Part shown: piece by piece, positions 14,908-23,432 of the stretch
How positions within the stretch are numbered: the first letter of the stretch is position 1
Layout of the letters: the number at the start of each line of letters is the position of its first letter
The notes under the pieces: generated by a model
What the model was told of the DNA's origin: nothing
Databases searched by the model: none
What the model saw: only the letters and a program-made list of their open reading frames with translations
Position numbers and translations under genes: made by a program
Assembly: GCA_038532435.1 (NCBI GenBank)
Contig: JBCBAP010000047.1
Location: 1 to 27,379, forward strand
Direction: 5' to 3'
Source of the DNA: JBCBAP01 sp038532435
GTDB lineage: Bacteria; Pseudomonadota; Alphaproteobacteria; Rhodobacterales; Rhodobacteraceae
DNA: 27,379 bases

Positions 14908-15785
14908 CGGAGCGGTTGACGGAACGGCTGACCGCGCTCGGCGACTATCTGTCGAACGGGGTGTTGCGCGTGCTCGGCGCGGTGCTGCGGCTGCTTCCAT
15001 ACGAGCGGCGGCTTGATGTGGGCGGCTGGATCGGCCGCCGTGTGACGCTCAACCTGCCGCCCGCCCGGAACCGTGTGCTCACCAATGTCGAGCGGGTCTT
15101 TCCGGACCTCGGGTTCGGTGCACGCATGGGGATCCTGCGCGGCGTGGGCGACAATTTCGGACGCGTCATGATCGAACAGATGATGATGGACGACTTCATC
15201 GACCGACGGGACAAGATCTCGGTGACGGGCCCGGGCTACGCACCTTTCATGGAAGCGGTGCAGGAGGGCAACGGCGCCATCTTCGCCTCCGCCCATTTCG
15301 GCCAGTGGGAGGCGGGGCGCATCTTCGTGCGCGATCTCGGGATCGAGATTGCGGCGGTCTATCGCAGCCACAACAACCCGTACTTCGACGCGGATTTCAA
15401 GGCATCGCTGGAGGCCGTCAGCCCCGCCGCGTTCGCCAAGGGTAAGGAGGGGATGCGCGGCCTCATCCGTCACGTCCGCAAGGGCGGTGTCGCCGCAGTT
15501 CTGGTCGATCAGAAGCAGACCGGATCGCCAAAGATCCCGTTCCTCGGCCATCCGGCGGAAACGACCACGAGCGTGGCAAAGCTAGCGGTGGCGACGGGCA
15601 CGCTCCTTATCCCCACAATTTCCCGGCGTCTGGAGGACGGGGTGAGCTTCGAGGTCGTGCTGGGTGAGCCCGTGCCACACGGGCCGGAGGAGGAGATGAT
15701 GCGCGAGGTCAACGATCAGCTCAGCGCGTGGATCACCGAAACGCCGGAGCAGTGGTTCTGGTACCACCGCCGCTGGCGGTTCTGA
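14904..15785 (+). CDS. LpxL/HtrB-type lysophospholipid or lipid A acyltransferase
   Basis: A 293-aa protein of the lipid A late acyltransferase family (LpxL/LpxM/HtrB), which transfers a second fatty acid onto lipid A or related lipids at the cytoplasmic face of the inner membrane. The catalytic HX4E motif is seen in SAHFGQWE (His about 131, Glu about 136), with VAAVLVDQK, a PFLGHPAETTTSVAKLA segment and the characteristic EQWFWYHRRWRF end. The GTG start at 14904 overlaps the MATE stop by 4 nt (GTGA); the frame extends upstream only as a shadow of the MATE gene. The acceptor lipid is not certain: lipid A, ornithine lipid or another lysolipid are possible. Confidence 0.87.
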   Translation: MTERLTERLTALGDYLSNGVLRVLGAVLRLLPYERRLDVGGWIGRRVTLNLPPARNRVLTNVERVFPDLGFGARMGILRGVGDNFGRVMIEQMMMDDFIDRRDKISVTGPGYAPFMEAVQEGNGAIFASAHFGQWEAGRIFVRDLGIEIAAVYRSHNNPYFDADFKASLEAVSPAAFAKGKEGMRGLIRHVRKGGVAAVLVDQKQTGSPKIPFLGHPAETTTSVAKLAVATGTLLIPTISRRLEDGVSFEVVLGEPVPHGPEEEMMREVNDQLSAWITETPEQWFWYHRRWRF

Positions 15786-15799
15786 GCCCGAAGGCGGCC

Positions 15800-16507
15800 C
15801 TACATCTCCAGCTTGGCCGCCGCGATAATCGGGCCGTGATCCCCGTTCTGCACAAACACAGCCACACCGCGCATCATCGAGGGAAGCGGTGCTGTCATCG
15901 TGACCGGCTCGCCATCCCAGGTGCCGAGCGTCATCCAGCTCTTTGCCACGTTGGCATAGGTGATCGAACGGCCCCGGTTCTCCCCGCCGAAGACCTGGAG
16001 GGTCTGGGGATGGGCGTAGGTCACCAGGTGCACCTTGCCTTTCGCCGCCTCCGGCTTTTGAGCCGCAAGCGTGATGGCGAGCATACCGTCTTTTGTTGTC
16101 AGGGTGATCGTGGCGACCCGAGGGGCCGACTTGAATTCCTCGATGGCCGTGGCAATGGCGGATCGGTTGTGGCCAACCGCCTGAAACTGGCCCTGCACGA
16201 TCATCTGAGGCGTGAAGATCGAGCGGCTTCCCCGGGCATAGGCATACCCTTTCTGCCGCGCGGTCATGGTCGGGGAGGCGAACGCGTCCCGCCAGCCGAG
16301 ATAGTCCCAGTAATCAACATGCAGCGACAGCGCAACGATGTCCGGATCCTCCGCGAGTTCGTTGAGATAGGCATCGGCAGGCGGGCAGGACGAGCATCCC
16401 TGCGAGGTGAAGAGCTCAAGCAGCACCGCATTCGACTGAGCCTGCGCCCCGTTGACGGAGGTCAGCAGGACCAGCGTTGCAGTCAGGATACGGATCGCTG
16501 CGCGCAT
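15800..16507 (-). CDS. Secreted DUF1223-family protein with thioredoxin-like CxxC
   Basis: A 235-aa protein with a Sec signal peptide (MRAAIRILTATLVLLTSVNG, cleavage after AQA near residue 23). The mature N-terminus reads VLLELFTSQGCSSCPPAD, with Cys38 and Cys41 in a CSSC motif. DUF1223 proteins share this thioredoxin-like start, which suggests a periplasmic redox role, but no reaction is established. Other conserved parts are LHVDYWDYLGWRDAFASP and IFTPQMIVQG. An upstream ATG at 16522 and a longer frame exist; I chose 16507 because the signal peptide begins there. The Shine-Dalgarno sequence is weak (GAGA). It converges with the acyltransferase gene across a 14-bp gap. Confidence 0.88.
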   Translation of the reverse strand: MRAAIRILTATLVLLTSVNGAQAQSNAVLLELFTSQGCSSCPPADAYLNELAEDPDIVALSLHVDYWDYLGWRDAFASPTMTARQKGYAYARGSRSIFTPQMIVQGQFQAVGHNRSAIATAIEEFKSAPRVATITLTTKDGMLAITLAAQKPEAAKGKVHLVTYAHPQTLQVFGGENRGRSITYANVAKSWMTLGTWDGEPVTMTAPLPSMMRGVAVFVQNGDHGPIIAAAKLEM

Positions 16508-16613
16508 GATTTCTCTCGGCATTCTGTGAGGTTTCTGGTCTTGCAGACTTAGGAGGCTGTGCACGAAAACACCAATCAAGTGTTTGGGAGGGTTCGTTTC
16601 ATCGCGGCGGACC

Positions 16614-17057
16614 CTACCAGCGGCGGGTCCGGGCGATGTAGCTTTCAGCCTCCTCGCCGAACGCCTCACGCAGCGCGTCCTCCTCCCCCTCGACAAACCG
16701 GGACGTGATGATCATGGGAAAGGTGATGCAGGGCAAAAGCGCGAGCACCGTGCCCTCGGTGATCGCGAAGCCCACGAGCACCAGCAGCATGCCGGTGTAG
16801 ATCGGATTGCGGTTGATCCGGTAGGGCCCCTCCACGATCAGGGTGGTGGGCGTGTGCCCGGGTTCGATGGTGGTCTTCTTGCGCCAGAACCACCAGGCGG
16901 ACCACCCGATCAGCACGATACCCAGCACAATGATAGCCCGTCCCATAAGGATGGAGCCTTCGCCGGAGATATCGCCAAACGGGATCAGACCCAGCACATA
17001 GGAGGCCACAAGGTGGCCCACGAACCAAACGGGCGGCAAATCGGGAAACCGGGACAT
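16614..17057 (-). CDS. ICMT-like membrane methyltransferase
   Basis: A 147-aa integral membrane protein resembling the isoprenylcysteine carboxyl methyltransferase / phospholipid methyltransferase (PEMT) group. It has three to four hydrophobic segments (HLVASYVLGLIPFG, AIIVLGIVLIGWSAWWFW, MLLVLVGFAITEGTVLALL) and the family signature LIVEGPYRINRNPIYTGM, then the terminal SRFVEGEEDALREAFGEEAESY motif near the SAM-binding end. The substrate is unknown; bacterial members often methylate lipids or small molecules. I chose ATG 17057, which has AAGGA 5 nt upstream, over the GTG at 17072. It is transcribed away from the ABC exporter gene. Confidence 0.88.
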   Translation of the reverse strand: MSRFPDLPPVWFVGHLVASYVLGLIPFGDISGEGSILMGRAIIVLGIVLIGWSAWWFWRKKTTIEPGHTPTTLIVEGPYRINRNPIYTGMLLVLVGFAITEGTVLALLPCITFPMIITSRFVEGEEDALREAFGEEAESYIARTRRW

Positions 17058-17192
17058 CACATTCCTTTCCACACGCTCTAACGGGCCTCCATGAAACCGG
17101 GCCGATTGCCGCGGATCAAGGTTCTTGTTCCACCGCAGCTTGCCGCCCCGGGGGCCGGTTGCTATTTCCTGCTAAACTTCTGCGGAGGATGA

Positions 17193-18968
17193 ATGCCGGA
17201 CGAGACCGAAGACCGGGCCAAGGCGACATCGCTGGCCCCGATGCGAGGGCTGCTGCCCTTCCTCCGGCCGTATACCCGTTGGATCATAGCGGCAGGCGTG
17301 ACGCTTCTCATCACCGCCTCGCTGACGCTCGCCCTACCCATCGCCGTGAGGCGGGTTATTGACGGGTTCCTCTCAGGATCGATGGAACAGATGGACGCCT
17401 ATTTTGGCGCTGCCATCCTGATCGCGGCAGGCCTCGCGGTGGGCACCGCACTGCGCTACATGCTGGTCACGATTCTGGGCGAGCGGGTGGTCGCCGACAT
17501 CAGGCGGGCGGTCTATGACCGTGTGATCGGGATGAGCCCCGCATTCTACGAACGGCTCATGACCGGCGAGGTGCTGAGCCGGATCACGACGGACACGACG
17601 CTGATCCTGACGGTCGTCTCCTCGTCGATCTCCTTTGCCCTGCGCAACGTGCTGACGGTGATGGGCGGGCTGATCCTGATGCTGTTCACGAGCGTGAAGA
17701 TGACGGGGCTTGTCCTGCTGATCGTCCCCCTCGTGCTGATGCCGATCCTCACGCTGGGCCGTAGGTTGCGGGTCCTGGGGCGGGAGAACCAGGACCGCAT
17801 CGCAGAGAGCTCCGCCCAGGCGTCCGAAACCCTGCTCGCAGCGCAAACCGTGCAGGCCTACACCCACGAGGCACCGAGCCGGGATCGGTTCGGTGGGCTG
17901 ACAGAGGCGGCATTTGCCTCTTCCAAGACGCGGATCCGGGTGCGCGGACTGCTCACCGCGATCGTGATCTTCCTCATCTTCACCGGCATTGTCGGAGTAC
18001 TTTGGCTCGGCGCGCGGGATGTGCGGGCGGGCGAGATGACGCCGGGAACCCTCGTGCAGTTCCTGATCTACTCGGTGCTGGTTGCAGGCTCCGTCGCGGC
18101 CCTGTCCGAGATCTGGGGAGAGCTGATGCGCGCTGCGGGCGCGACCGAGCGGCTCGTGGACCTGCTTCACGCGGACGATCCCATCGAGGATCCGGAGGTG
18201 CCTGCCCCCCTGCCCGAGGCGCGCGGCGCGCTTGCGTTCGAGGATGTCTCTTTCCACTACCCGGCCCGCCCGGGGATCGCAGCACTCAAGGGTGCGACGT
18301 TCACGGTCGAACCCGGGGAGACCGTGGCCATCGTCGGCCCGTCCGGTGCAGGGAAGACCACGATCTTCCAGCTCCTCCTCCGGTTCTACGATCCGGAGAC
18401 CGGGACCATCCGTATGGACGGTGCGGACATCCGGACCCTCGCGCGGGAGGACATGCGCAAACGCTTCGCGCTCGTGCCGCAGGAGCCCGTGATCTTCGCC
18501 ACCACCGCGCGGGAAAACATCCGCTTCGGCAACCCAGACGCGAGCGACGCGCAGATCGAGGCGGCCGCCCGCGCCGCAGCCGCCCACGACTTCCTGAGCG
18601 CCCTACCCGACGGATATGACACCTATGTGGGGGAGCGCGGCGTGATGCTTTCCGGCGGGCAGAAGCAGCGCATCGCGATCGCCCGCGCGATCCTACGGGA
18701 TGCCCCGGTCCTCCTCCTCGACGAGGCGACTTCCGCCCTCGATGCGGAGAGCGAACGCCTGGTGCAGCAGGCGGTGGAGGAGCTCTCCGAAAGCCGGACG
18801 ACGCTGGTCATCGCTCACCGGCTCGCGACAGTTAAGAAGGCCGACCGCATCATCGTCATGCAGGACGGGCACATCGTCGCCACGGGCACCCATGACGGGC
18901 TGGTGGCCGAAGGCGGGCTCTACGCACGCCTTGCCCGCCTGCAATTCACTGCCGGAGAGGCTGCCTGA
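17193..18968 (+). CDS. MsbA-type ABC exporter (fused permease and ATPase)
   Basis: A 591-aa half-transporter. The membrane domain with six helices spans about residues 20-310, the ATPase domain about 345-580. Visible motifs: Walker A GPSGAGKTT (about 381-389), Q-loop VPQEPVIFA, signature LSGGQKQR (about 485), Walker B VLLLDEATSALD (about 506), and the H-loop histidine in IAHRLATV (about 540). It would act as a homodimer exporting lipids, drugs or peptides. The substrate cannot be assigned, and similarity to MsbA/LmrA-type exporters is general only. The start has GCGGAGGAT just upstream. It is divergent from the methyltransferase gene and about 130 bp ahead of the acyl-CoA synthetase. Confidence 0.93.
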   Translation: MPDETEDRAKATSLAPMRGLLPFLRPYTRWIIAAGVTLLITASLTLALPIAVRRVIDGFLSGSMEQMDAYFGAAILIAAGLAVGTALRYMLVTILGERVVADIRRAVYDRVIGMSPAFYERLMTGEVLSRITTDTTLILTVVSSSISFALRNVLTVMGGLILMLFTSVKMTGLVLLIVPLVLMPILTLGRRLRVLGRENQDRIAESSAQASETLLAAQTVQAYTHEAPSRDRFGGLTEAAFASSKTRIRVRGLLTAIVIFLIFTGIVGVLWLGARDVRAGEMTPGTLVQFLIYSVLVAGSVAALSEIWGELMRAAGATERLVDLLHADDPIEDPEVPAPLPEARGALAFEDVSFHYPARPGIAALKGATFTVEPGETVAIVGPSGAGKTTIFQLLLRFYDPETGTIRMDGADIRTLAREDMRKRFALVPQEPVIFATTARENIRFGNPDASDAQIEAAARAAAAHDFLSALPDGYDTYVGERGVMLSGGQKQRIAIARAILRDAPVLLLDEATSALDAESERLVQQAVEELSESRTTLVIAHRLATVKKADRIIVMQDGHIVATGTHDGLVAEGGLYARLARLQFTAGEAA

Positions 18969-19101
18969 ACGCGCCAAGTGCCCCTCTGCGCGCCCTATTT
19001 TACAATTTGACGCGGCGTAGACCTTGTTTTGCGCAATCGGCCCCGTCATCACTCGCTCAACACACGGGACACAACACGTGGTATGAAGGGAGGAGATGCT
19101 C

Positions 19102-21000
19102 ATGGCGCAGTTCGCGACACTTCAGGACAAGGTGGACTTCGAGTCGGAAGTGCCGATCGAGGACCGCTGGACAGCGCGAACTGTCTACGAGTTCCTCAGC
19201 CAGACCGTCGAACGGAATCCTGACGGCAACGCGCTGACCTTCCAGATCACCTCCGGGCCGAAGGACAAGCGCGAGACCTTCACCTACGGCGAACTGCTCG
19301 GCAAGGTGACGCAGGCGGCCAACCTTTTCCGCAGCATGGGTATCGGTGAGGGCGATGTGGTCGCTTACCTTCTGCCGAACTGCAACGAGACGGTTCTGAC
19401 CTTCCTCGGTGGTCTGACGGCGGGGATCGTGAACCCGATCAACCCGCTTCTCGAGCCGGAAAAGATCGCGTCGATCCTGCGTGACACGGGCGCGAAGGTG
19501 CTCGTGACACTGGCGCCGATGCCCAAGACGAACGTGAACGAATTGGCGGAGCGGGCCTGCGCCCTCGCACCGAATGTGGAGACGATCCTAGAGGTCGATC
19601 TCAACCGCTATCTCAGCCCGCCGAAGAGCTGGATCGTGCCCCTCATCCGCCCGAAGCGGGTCGGCGGCCATTCGGCCAAGGTGCTCAACTTCAACAAGGA
19701 ACTGGCCAAACACAACGCAGGTCGCCTCGACTTTGAAGAGGCTGGCGGCGATCCGATCGGCGCCTACTTCCACACCGGTGGCACAACCGGGATGCCGAAG
19801 GTGGCACAGCACCGCCATTCGGGGATGATCTACAACGGCTGGGCGTCGAGCACCATGATCATGGGCGAAGGCGACGTATGCCTCTGCCCCCTGCCCATGT
19901 TCCACGTCTATGCCGCCTATCCGGTCCTGATGACCGGTCTCGCGGCGGGGGCCCATGTGGTCTTCCCCACGCCGCAGGGGTATCGCGGCGACGGCGTGTT
20001 CGACAATTTTTGGAAGCTTATCGAGGAATACAAGGCGACCTTCATGGTCACCGTCCCCACCGCGGCTGCGGCACTCATGCAGCGCCCGATCGATGCGGAC
20101 GTGTCCACCTTGCGCTATGCGGTGTGCGGCTCCGCACCTCTTCCGCTGGAGCTCTTCAAGAGCTTCGAGGCGGCGACGGGGGTGAAGATCCTCGAAGGCT
20201 ACGGCATGACCGAGGCGACGTGCATGGTCTCCGTCAACCCGCCGCACGGGGAGCGTAAGGTCGGCTCCGTCGGCCTGCCCTATCCTTACGCGGATGTCCG
20301 CATCCTCGACTGCGCGCCCGACGGCACGATCAAGGCTGAGCGGGGCGTCGATGAGGCAGGCGAGATCTGCGTCCACACGCCCGGTGTCGTCGTCGGCGGC
20401 ACCTACACGGAGGTGGAGAAGAACAACGGCCTCTTCGCCGACGGGAAGTACCTGCGCACAGGCGATCTGGGTCGCATCGATGCCGACGGTTTCCTCTGGA
20501 TCACCGGGCGGGCGAAGGACCTCATCATCCGTGGCGGTCACAACATCGATCCGGCGATCATCGAGGAAGCCATGATCGGCCACCCGGACGTAGCCTTCGT
20601 CGGCGCGATCGGTCAGCCCGATTCCTATTCTGGTGAGCTGCCGGCGGCCTATGTGGAGCTCAACGACGGGGCGAACGTCTCCCTCGACGACCTGCGCGAC
20701 TACGCCAAGGAGCACATCGCGGAACAGGCGGCACTGCCCAAGCATATCGAGATCATGGATGAGCTGCCCAAGACGGCGGTCGGCAAGATCTTCAAACCGG
20801 ACCTGCGCCGCTCCGCCATCACCCGGATCTACAACGCAGCGCTGGAAGAGGCGGCGATCGCCGCGACCGTGTCCGAGGTTATCGAGGACAAGAAGCTTGG
20901 CCTTGTCGCAGTGATCGACGGAGGAAGCTCCGGTGCGGATGACACGGCGATCCAGGAGATTCTCGGCAAGTTCAACCGCCCCTGGCGGTGGGCGAGCTAA
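19102..21000 (+). CDS. Acyl-CoA synthetase (AMP-forming, FadD-like)
   Basis: A 632-aa member of the ANL superfamily that activates a carboxylic acid to an acyl-AMP and then to a CoA thioester. The phosphate-binding loop is TGGTTGMPK (about 225-233). Others are the GYGMTEATC motif (about 367), the TGDLGRIDADGFLWITGRAKD hinge region (about 453) and the C-terminal catalytic lysine in PKTAVGKIFK (about 561). It is longer than the usual about 550 aa, with insertions near 170-215 and an extended C-terminus of about 60 residues. Chain-length preference cannot be told. The first ATG at 19096 abuts the GGGAGGAG, so the ATG at 19102 is the more likely start. A long hairpin follows the stop. Confidence 0.9.
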   Translation: MAQFATLQDKVDFESEVPIEDRWTARTVYEFLSQTVERNPDGNALTFQITSGPKDKRETFTYGELLGKVTQAANLFRSMGIGEGDVVAYLLPNCNETVLTFLGGLTAGIVNPINPLLEPEKIASILRDTGAKVLVTLAPMPKTNVNELAERACALAPNVETILEVDLNRYLSPPKSWIVPLIRPKRVGGHSAKVLNFNKELAKHNAGRLDFEEAGGDPIGAYFHTGGTTGMPKVAQHRHSGMIYNGWASSTMIMGEGDVCLCPLPMFHVYAAYPVLMTGLAAGAHVVFPTPQGYRGDGVFDNFWKLIEEYKATFMVTVPTAAAALMQRPIDADVSTLRYAVCGSAPLPLELFKSFEAATGVKILEGYGMTEATCMVSVNPPHGERKVGSVGLPYPYADVRILDCAPDGTIKAERGVDEAGEICVHTPGVVVGGTYTEVEKNNGLFADGKYLRTGDLGRIDADGFLWITGRAKDLIIRGGHNIDPAIIEEAMIGHPDVAFVGAIGQPDSYSGELPAAYVELNDGANVSLDDLRDYAKEHIAEQAALPKHIEIMDELPKTAVGKIFKPDLRRSAITRIYNAALEEAAIAATVSEVIEDKKLGLVAVIDGGSSGADDTAIQEILGKFNRPWRWAS

Positions 21001-21019
21001 TACGCCCGACGTAAAACGA

Positions 21020-21057
21020 GAAAGGCGGTTTCGTTCCCCCGAACGAAACCGCCTTTC
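21020..21057 (+). terminator. 17-bp perfect hairpin after the acyl-CoA synthetase gene
   Basis: The arms 21020-21036 and 21041-21057 are perfectly complementary over 17 bp (GAAAGGCGGTTTCGTTC in the left arm) with a CCCC loop, 19 nt after the stop. The right arm ends CCTTTC with no further U-run on the plus strand. The opposite strand has CTCGTTTTAC after the stem. It is probably the transcript terminator, possibly acting in both directions. Confidence 0.7.
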
Positions 21058-21590
21058 CGTGCGAGCTGCCACCTTCCCCCCGAAAAGCGCAGTCCTGAGT
21101 TCGACCGTGCATCCGGTCGAAGGTGACGTGGCCCGGATCGTCGGCGCAACGCGGCGCTGGGACAGCCGGGCAGATGAGATCTGCGACGTTCCCCAACGTC
21201 GCGGGTTTCAACCACCCGGTGCGTGCGCGTTTCAGCGAGATCGCCCTTGAGGCCCGTCACCGGTACCGCCTTCCCCCAGCGGTGAAACTCTAAGTACCGG
21301 TGGGTGAGACTTTGGTCAACCGGTGGGTGTGTTCCGCAAGTTACAAAATGCACGCATAAGATGTGGCGCCTTTTTAATCAGGTGTACAAGAACTTCTCGC
21401 CCCTATTCATCCTTTCGTTACGCAATGCCTCGTAGGCGAATCTGTTCACTGTCGAGAAACCGGTTGCGGAGGAATCGCCTGTCGTCTGCGAACGAAAGAA
21501 GGTCAAACGAAAACAATCGGCGAACTATTGCGTTTTAAGGTTACATCGACTGTCTCGCGGCTCTGACATAGCGAGGATGTCTTTGAGAGA
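21058..21590. other. Noncoding-looking stretch before sdaA
   Basis: This is the central part of a 690-bp gap between two plus-strand genes. Its middle (about 21330-21545) is clearly richer in A and T than the coding DNA around it. Short frames on both strands lack ribosome binding sites and family resemblance. It contains an 11-bp direct repeat (21296-21329). I see no glycine riboswitch or other known leader that might be expected before sdaA. A promoter for sdaA should be in the AT-richer part, but no consensus pair stands out. Confidence 0.5.
21296..21329. repeat. Direct repeat ACCGGTGGGTG, two copies 23 bp apart
   Basis: ACCGGTGGGTG occurs at 21296-21306 and again at 21319-21329, about two helical turns apart, in the noncoding stretch upstream of sdaA. 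Each copy contains the palindrome ACCGGT. The spacing suits a dimeric DNA-binding protein, but no known regulator matches. Confidence 0.4.
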
Positions 21591-21686
21591 GTGTCCGGGC
21601 CTGCCTTCACCGGGCCCCATCCGGTCGTTTTCGACCTGTTCTCGGCTTTGATCGCGCGCTATCTCCGGCGGGTGCTGGAGGAGTGA
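21591..21686 (+). CDS. Possible 31-aa small ORF coupled to sdaA
   Basis: From GTG 21591 the frame reads MSGPAFTGPHPVVFDLFS and then ALIARYLRRVLEE, ending in TGA 4 nt before the sdaA ATG. Third codon positions are mostly G or C, like neighbouring genes, and the second half looks like an amphipathic basic helix. The start is weak: the GAGAGA touches the GTG. It could be a small protein or leader peptide coupled to sdaA, or chance. An overlapping 24-codon frame from ATG 21577 is an alternative. Confidence 0.3.
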   Translation: MSGPAFTGPHPVVFDLFSALIARYLRRVLEE

Positions 21687-21690
21687 CTGC

Positions 21691-23082
21691 ATGTTTCTGA
21701 GCGTGTTCGATATCTTCAAGGTGGGCGTGGGTCCGTCCTCGTCCCACACGATGGGGCCGATGGTTGCCGCGGCGCGATTCCTCGATGCGCTGAGGGCCGG
21801 GGCGGATGTCATCCCGGGGGCGGGAACGCTCCACCGGGTGGAGTGTCGGTTGCACGGATCGCTGGCCTTCACCGGCAAGGGGCACGCGACGGACCGGGCG
21901 GTGATCCTCGGGCTGGCCGGGTTCCTCCCCGACAGCTTCGATCCGACGAAAGCGGAGGAGAGCCTCGCTGCGCTGACCAAGAGCCATCAGCTTGAGCCGG
22001 AAGGTCTGCCCCCGCTCCACTTCAACCCCGGCGTCGACGTGATCTTCGACTACGGACCTCCCCTGCCCGACCACGCGAACGGGATGGTCTTCAACGCCTA
22101 CGACAGCGCCGGTGCGCTCTACCTGACAGAGACCTACTATTCGATCGGTGGTGGCTTCGTTCTGACCGCACGGGAAATGGAGCGGCGGGGCGAGATCGAA
22201 ACCCCGGTCGGCGCGCCCTACCCGTTCCGCACCGCCAACGAGATGCTTGAGATGGCGGAAAGCTCCGGTCTCTCCATCGCCGAAATGAAGCGTCGCAACG
22301 AACTCGATCACCGCGCGGACAGCGATCTGCGCAGCGGCATCGCGGGGATCTGGCAGGTCATGGACACGTGCATCGCCCGCGGACTTGCGGGTGACGGCGT
22401 GCTTCCGGGCGGGCTGAACCTGCCCCGCCGCGCTGGCAGGATCCACGAACAGTTGCTGGCGGAGCGGGGGCAAAACCTCGCCGCCCCCCACACGGTCAAT
22501 GACTGGTTGAGCGTGTACGCTATGGCGGTGAACGAGGAAAACGCGGCAGGCGGTCAGGTGGTGACCGCCCCCACGAACGGTGCTGCGGGCGTCGTACCTG
22601 CGACCCTGCGCTACTATCTCGATCATGTGCCCGGCGCGTCCCGCGACCGGATCGAGGATTTCCTGCTCACCGCCGCCGCGATCGGCGGAATCATCAAGTC
22701 CAACGCGTCCATTTCCGGCGCCGAGGTGGGATGTCAGGGAGAGGTCGGATCCGCCGCCGCCATGGCCGCCGGCGCGCTGTGCGCGGTGATGGGGGGCAGC
22801 CCCCGTCAGGTCGAGAACGCGGCGGAGATCGCGCTGGAGCATCACCTCGGCATGACCTGCGATCCGATCAAGGGGTTGGTGCAGGCTCCGTGTATCGAGC
22901 GTAATGGGCTCGGCGCGATCAAGGCGGTCTCGGCGGCGTCCCTCGCCCTCCGCGGCGATGGTACCCATCTCGTGAGCCTGGACGCCTGTGTGGAAACGAT
23001 GCGTCAGACCGGGCGGGACATGAGTGAGAAGTACAAGGAGACGAGCCTGGGCGGCCTCGCAGTCAACGTGCCGGACTGTTGA
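21691..23082 (+). CDS. sdaA: L-serine dehydratase (iron-sulfur type)
   Basis: L-serine ammonia-lyase converts serine to pyruvate and ammonia using an oxygen-sensitive [4Fe-4S] cluster. The 463-aa single-chain protein contains both domains. The N-terminal beta domain begins SVFDIFKVGVGPSSSHTMGPM. The C-terminal alpha domain has the cluster cysteines in SGAEVGCQGEVGSA (Cys about 348) and in CDPIKGLVQAPCIERN (Cys about 390 and about 401), with the spacing known for this family. The KYKETSLGGLAVN end is also diagnostic. ATG 21691 has GGAGGAGTG upstream. It converges with the lipoprotein gene across 6 bp. Confidence 0.96.
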   Translation: MFLSVFDIFKVGVGPSSSHTMGPMVAAARFLDALRAGADVIPGAGTLHRVECRLHGSLAFTGKGHATDRAVILGLAGFLPDSFDPTKAEESLAALTKSHQLEPEGLPPLHFNPGVDVIFDYGPPLPDHANGMVFNAYDSAGALYLTETYYSIGGGFVLTAREMERRGEIETPVGAPYPFRTANEMLEMAESSGLSIAEMKRRNELDHRADSDLRSGIAGIWQVMDTCIARGLAGDGVLPGGLNLPRRAGRIHEQLLAERGQNLAAPHTVNDWLSVYAMAVNEENAAGGQVVTAPTNGAAGVVPATLRYYLDHVPGASRDRIEDFLLTAAAIGGIIKSNASISGAEVGCQGEVGSAAAMAAGALCAVMGGSPRQVENAAEIALEHHLGMTCDPIKGLVQAPCIERNGLGAIKAVSAASLALRGDGTHLVSLDACVETMRQTGRDMSEKYKETSLGGLAVNVPDC

Positions 23083-23088
23083 GGGCGC

Positions 23089-23430
23089 TCACGCCTCCGA
23101 CGTGTCGCAGAACTTGATCGTCTGGGTGAAGCCAACAAGCCCCTTGGTCTGGTCCCGCGCCGCATCGGTCTGGTCGAGGATCTCATCGACGAGCGCCGTC
23201 GCCTCCGGCGGCATCTGGCCGAGCGCCACCATGGTGCGCGCAATCTCACCGAACCGGGCCACGACATCGATCACCCGGGAGGTCAGCGACAGCTCTCCGC
23301 ACTCCATGCCGAGGATCGAACGGCCGAGTTGAACGCTCACCAGCGGGTAGTTGTCGAGCGGATCGGGCTCCTGCGCGCATCCGGCTAGAACCGCGCCGGC
23401 CAGCAGCGCCACACGTGCGATTTTTCGCAT
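23089..23430 (-). CDS. Small predicted lipoprotein
   Basis: A 113-aa protein with a lipoprotein signal: MRKIARVALLAGAVLAGCAQ, with the lipobox LAGC placing the lipidated cysteine at residue 18. The mature part is about 95 aa, with two further cysteines (GMECGEL and IKFCDTS) that could form a disulfide and a helical middle (RVIDVVARFGEIARTMVALG). I do not recognise a family beyond hypothetical alphaproteobacterial lipoproteins. The start has AGGGGACTAGGC upstream, and it lies 2 bp after thiN on the same strand, so the two are probably co-transcribed. Confidence 0.75.
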   Translation of the reverse strand: MRKIARVALLAGAVLAGCAQEPDPLDNYPLVSVQLGRSILGMECGELSLTSRVIDVVARFGEIARTMVALGQMPPEATALVDEILDQTDAARDQTKGLVGFTQTIKFCDTSEA

Positions 23431-23432
23431 GC

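Noticed and set aside
19588..21072. 494-aa open frame on the minus strand
   Set aside because: Shadow of the acyl-CoA synthetase gene, which has all its catalytic motifs.
20997..21353. 118-aa minus-strand frame over the hairpin and direct repeat
   Set aside because: It runs through the 17-bp hairpin and has no Shine-Dalgarno or recognisable motif.
21323..21538. 71-aa plus-strand frame in the gap before sdaA
   Set aside because: Arginine- and serine-rich, no ribosome binding site, no gene-like codon pattern.
21545..21690. Possible glycine riboswitch before sdaA
   Set aside because: The conserved glycine aptamer core is not visible on either strand.
21607..22968. 453-aa open frame on the minus strand
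   Set aside because: Antisense to sdaA and composed of arginine/histidine/glycine-rich shadow sequence.
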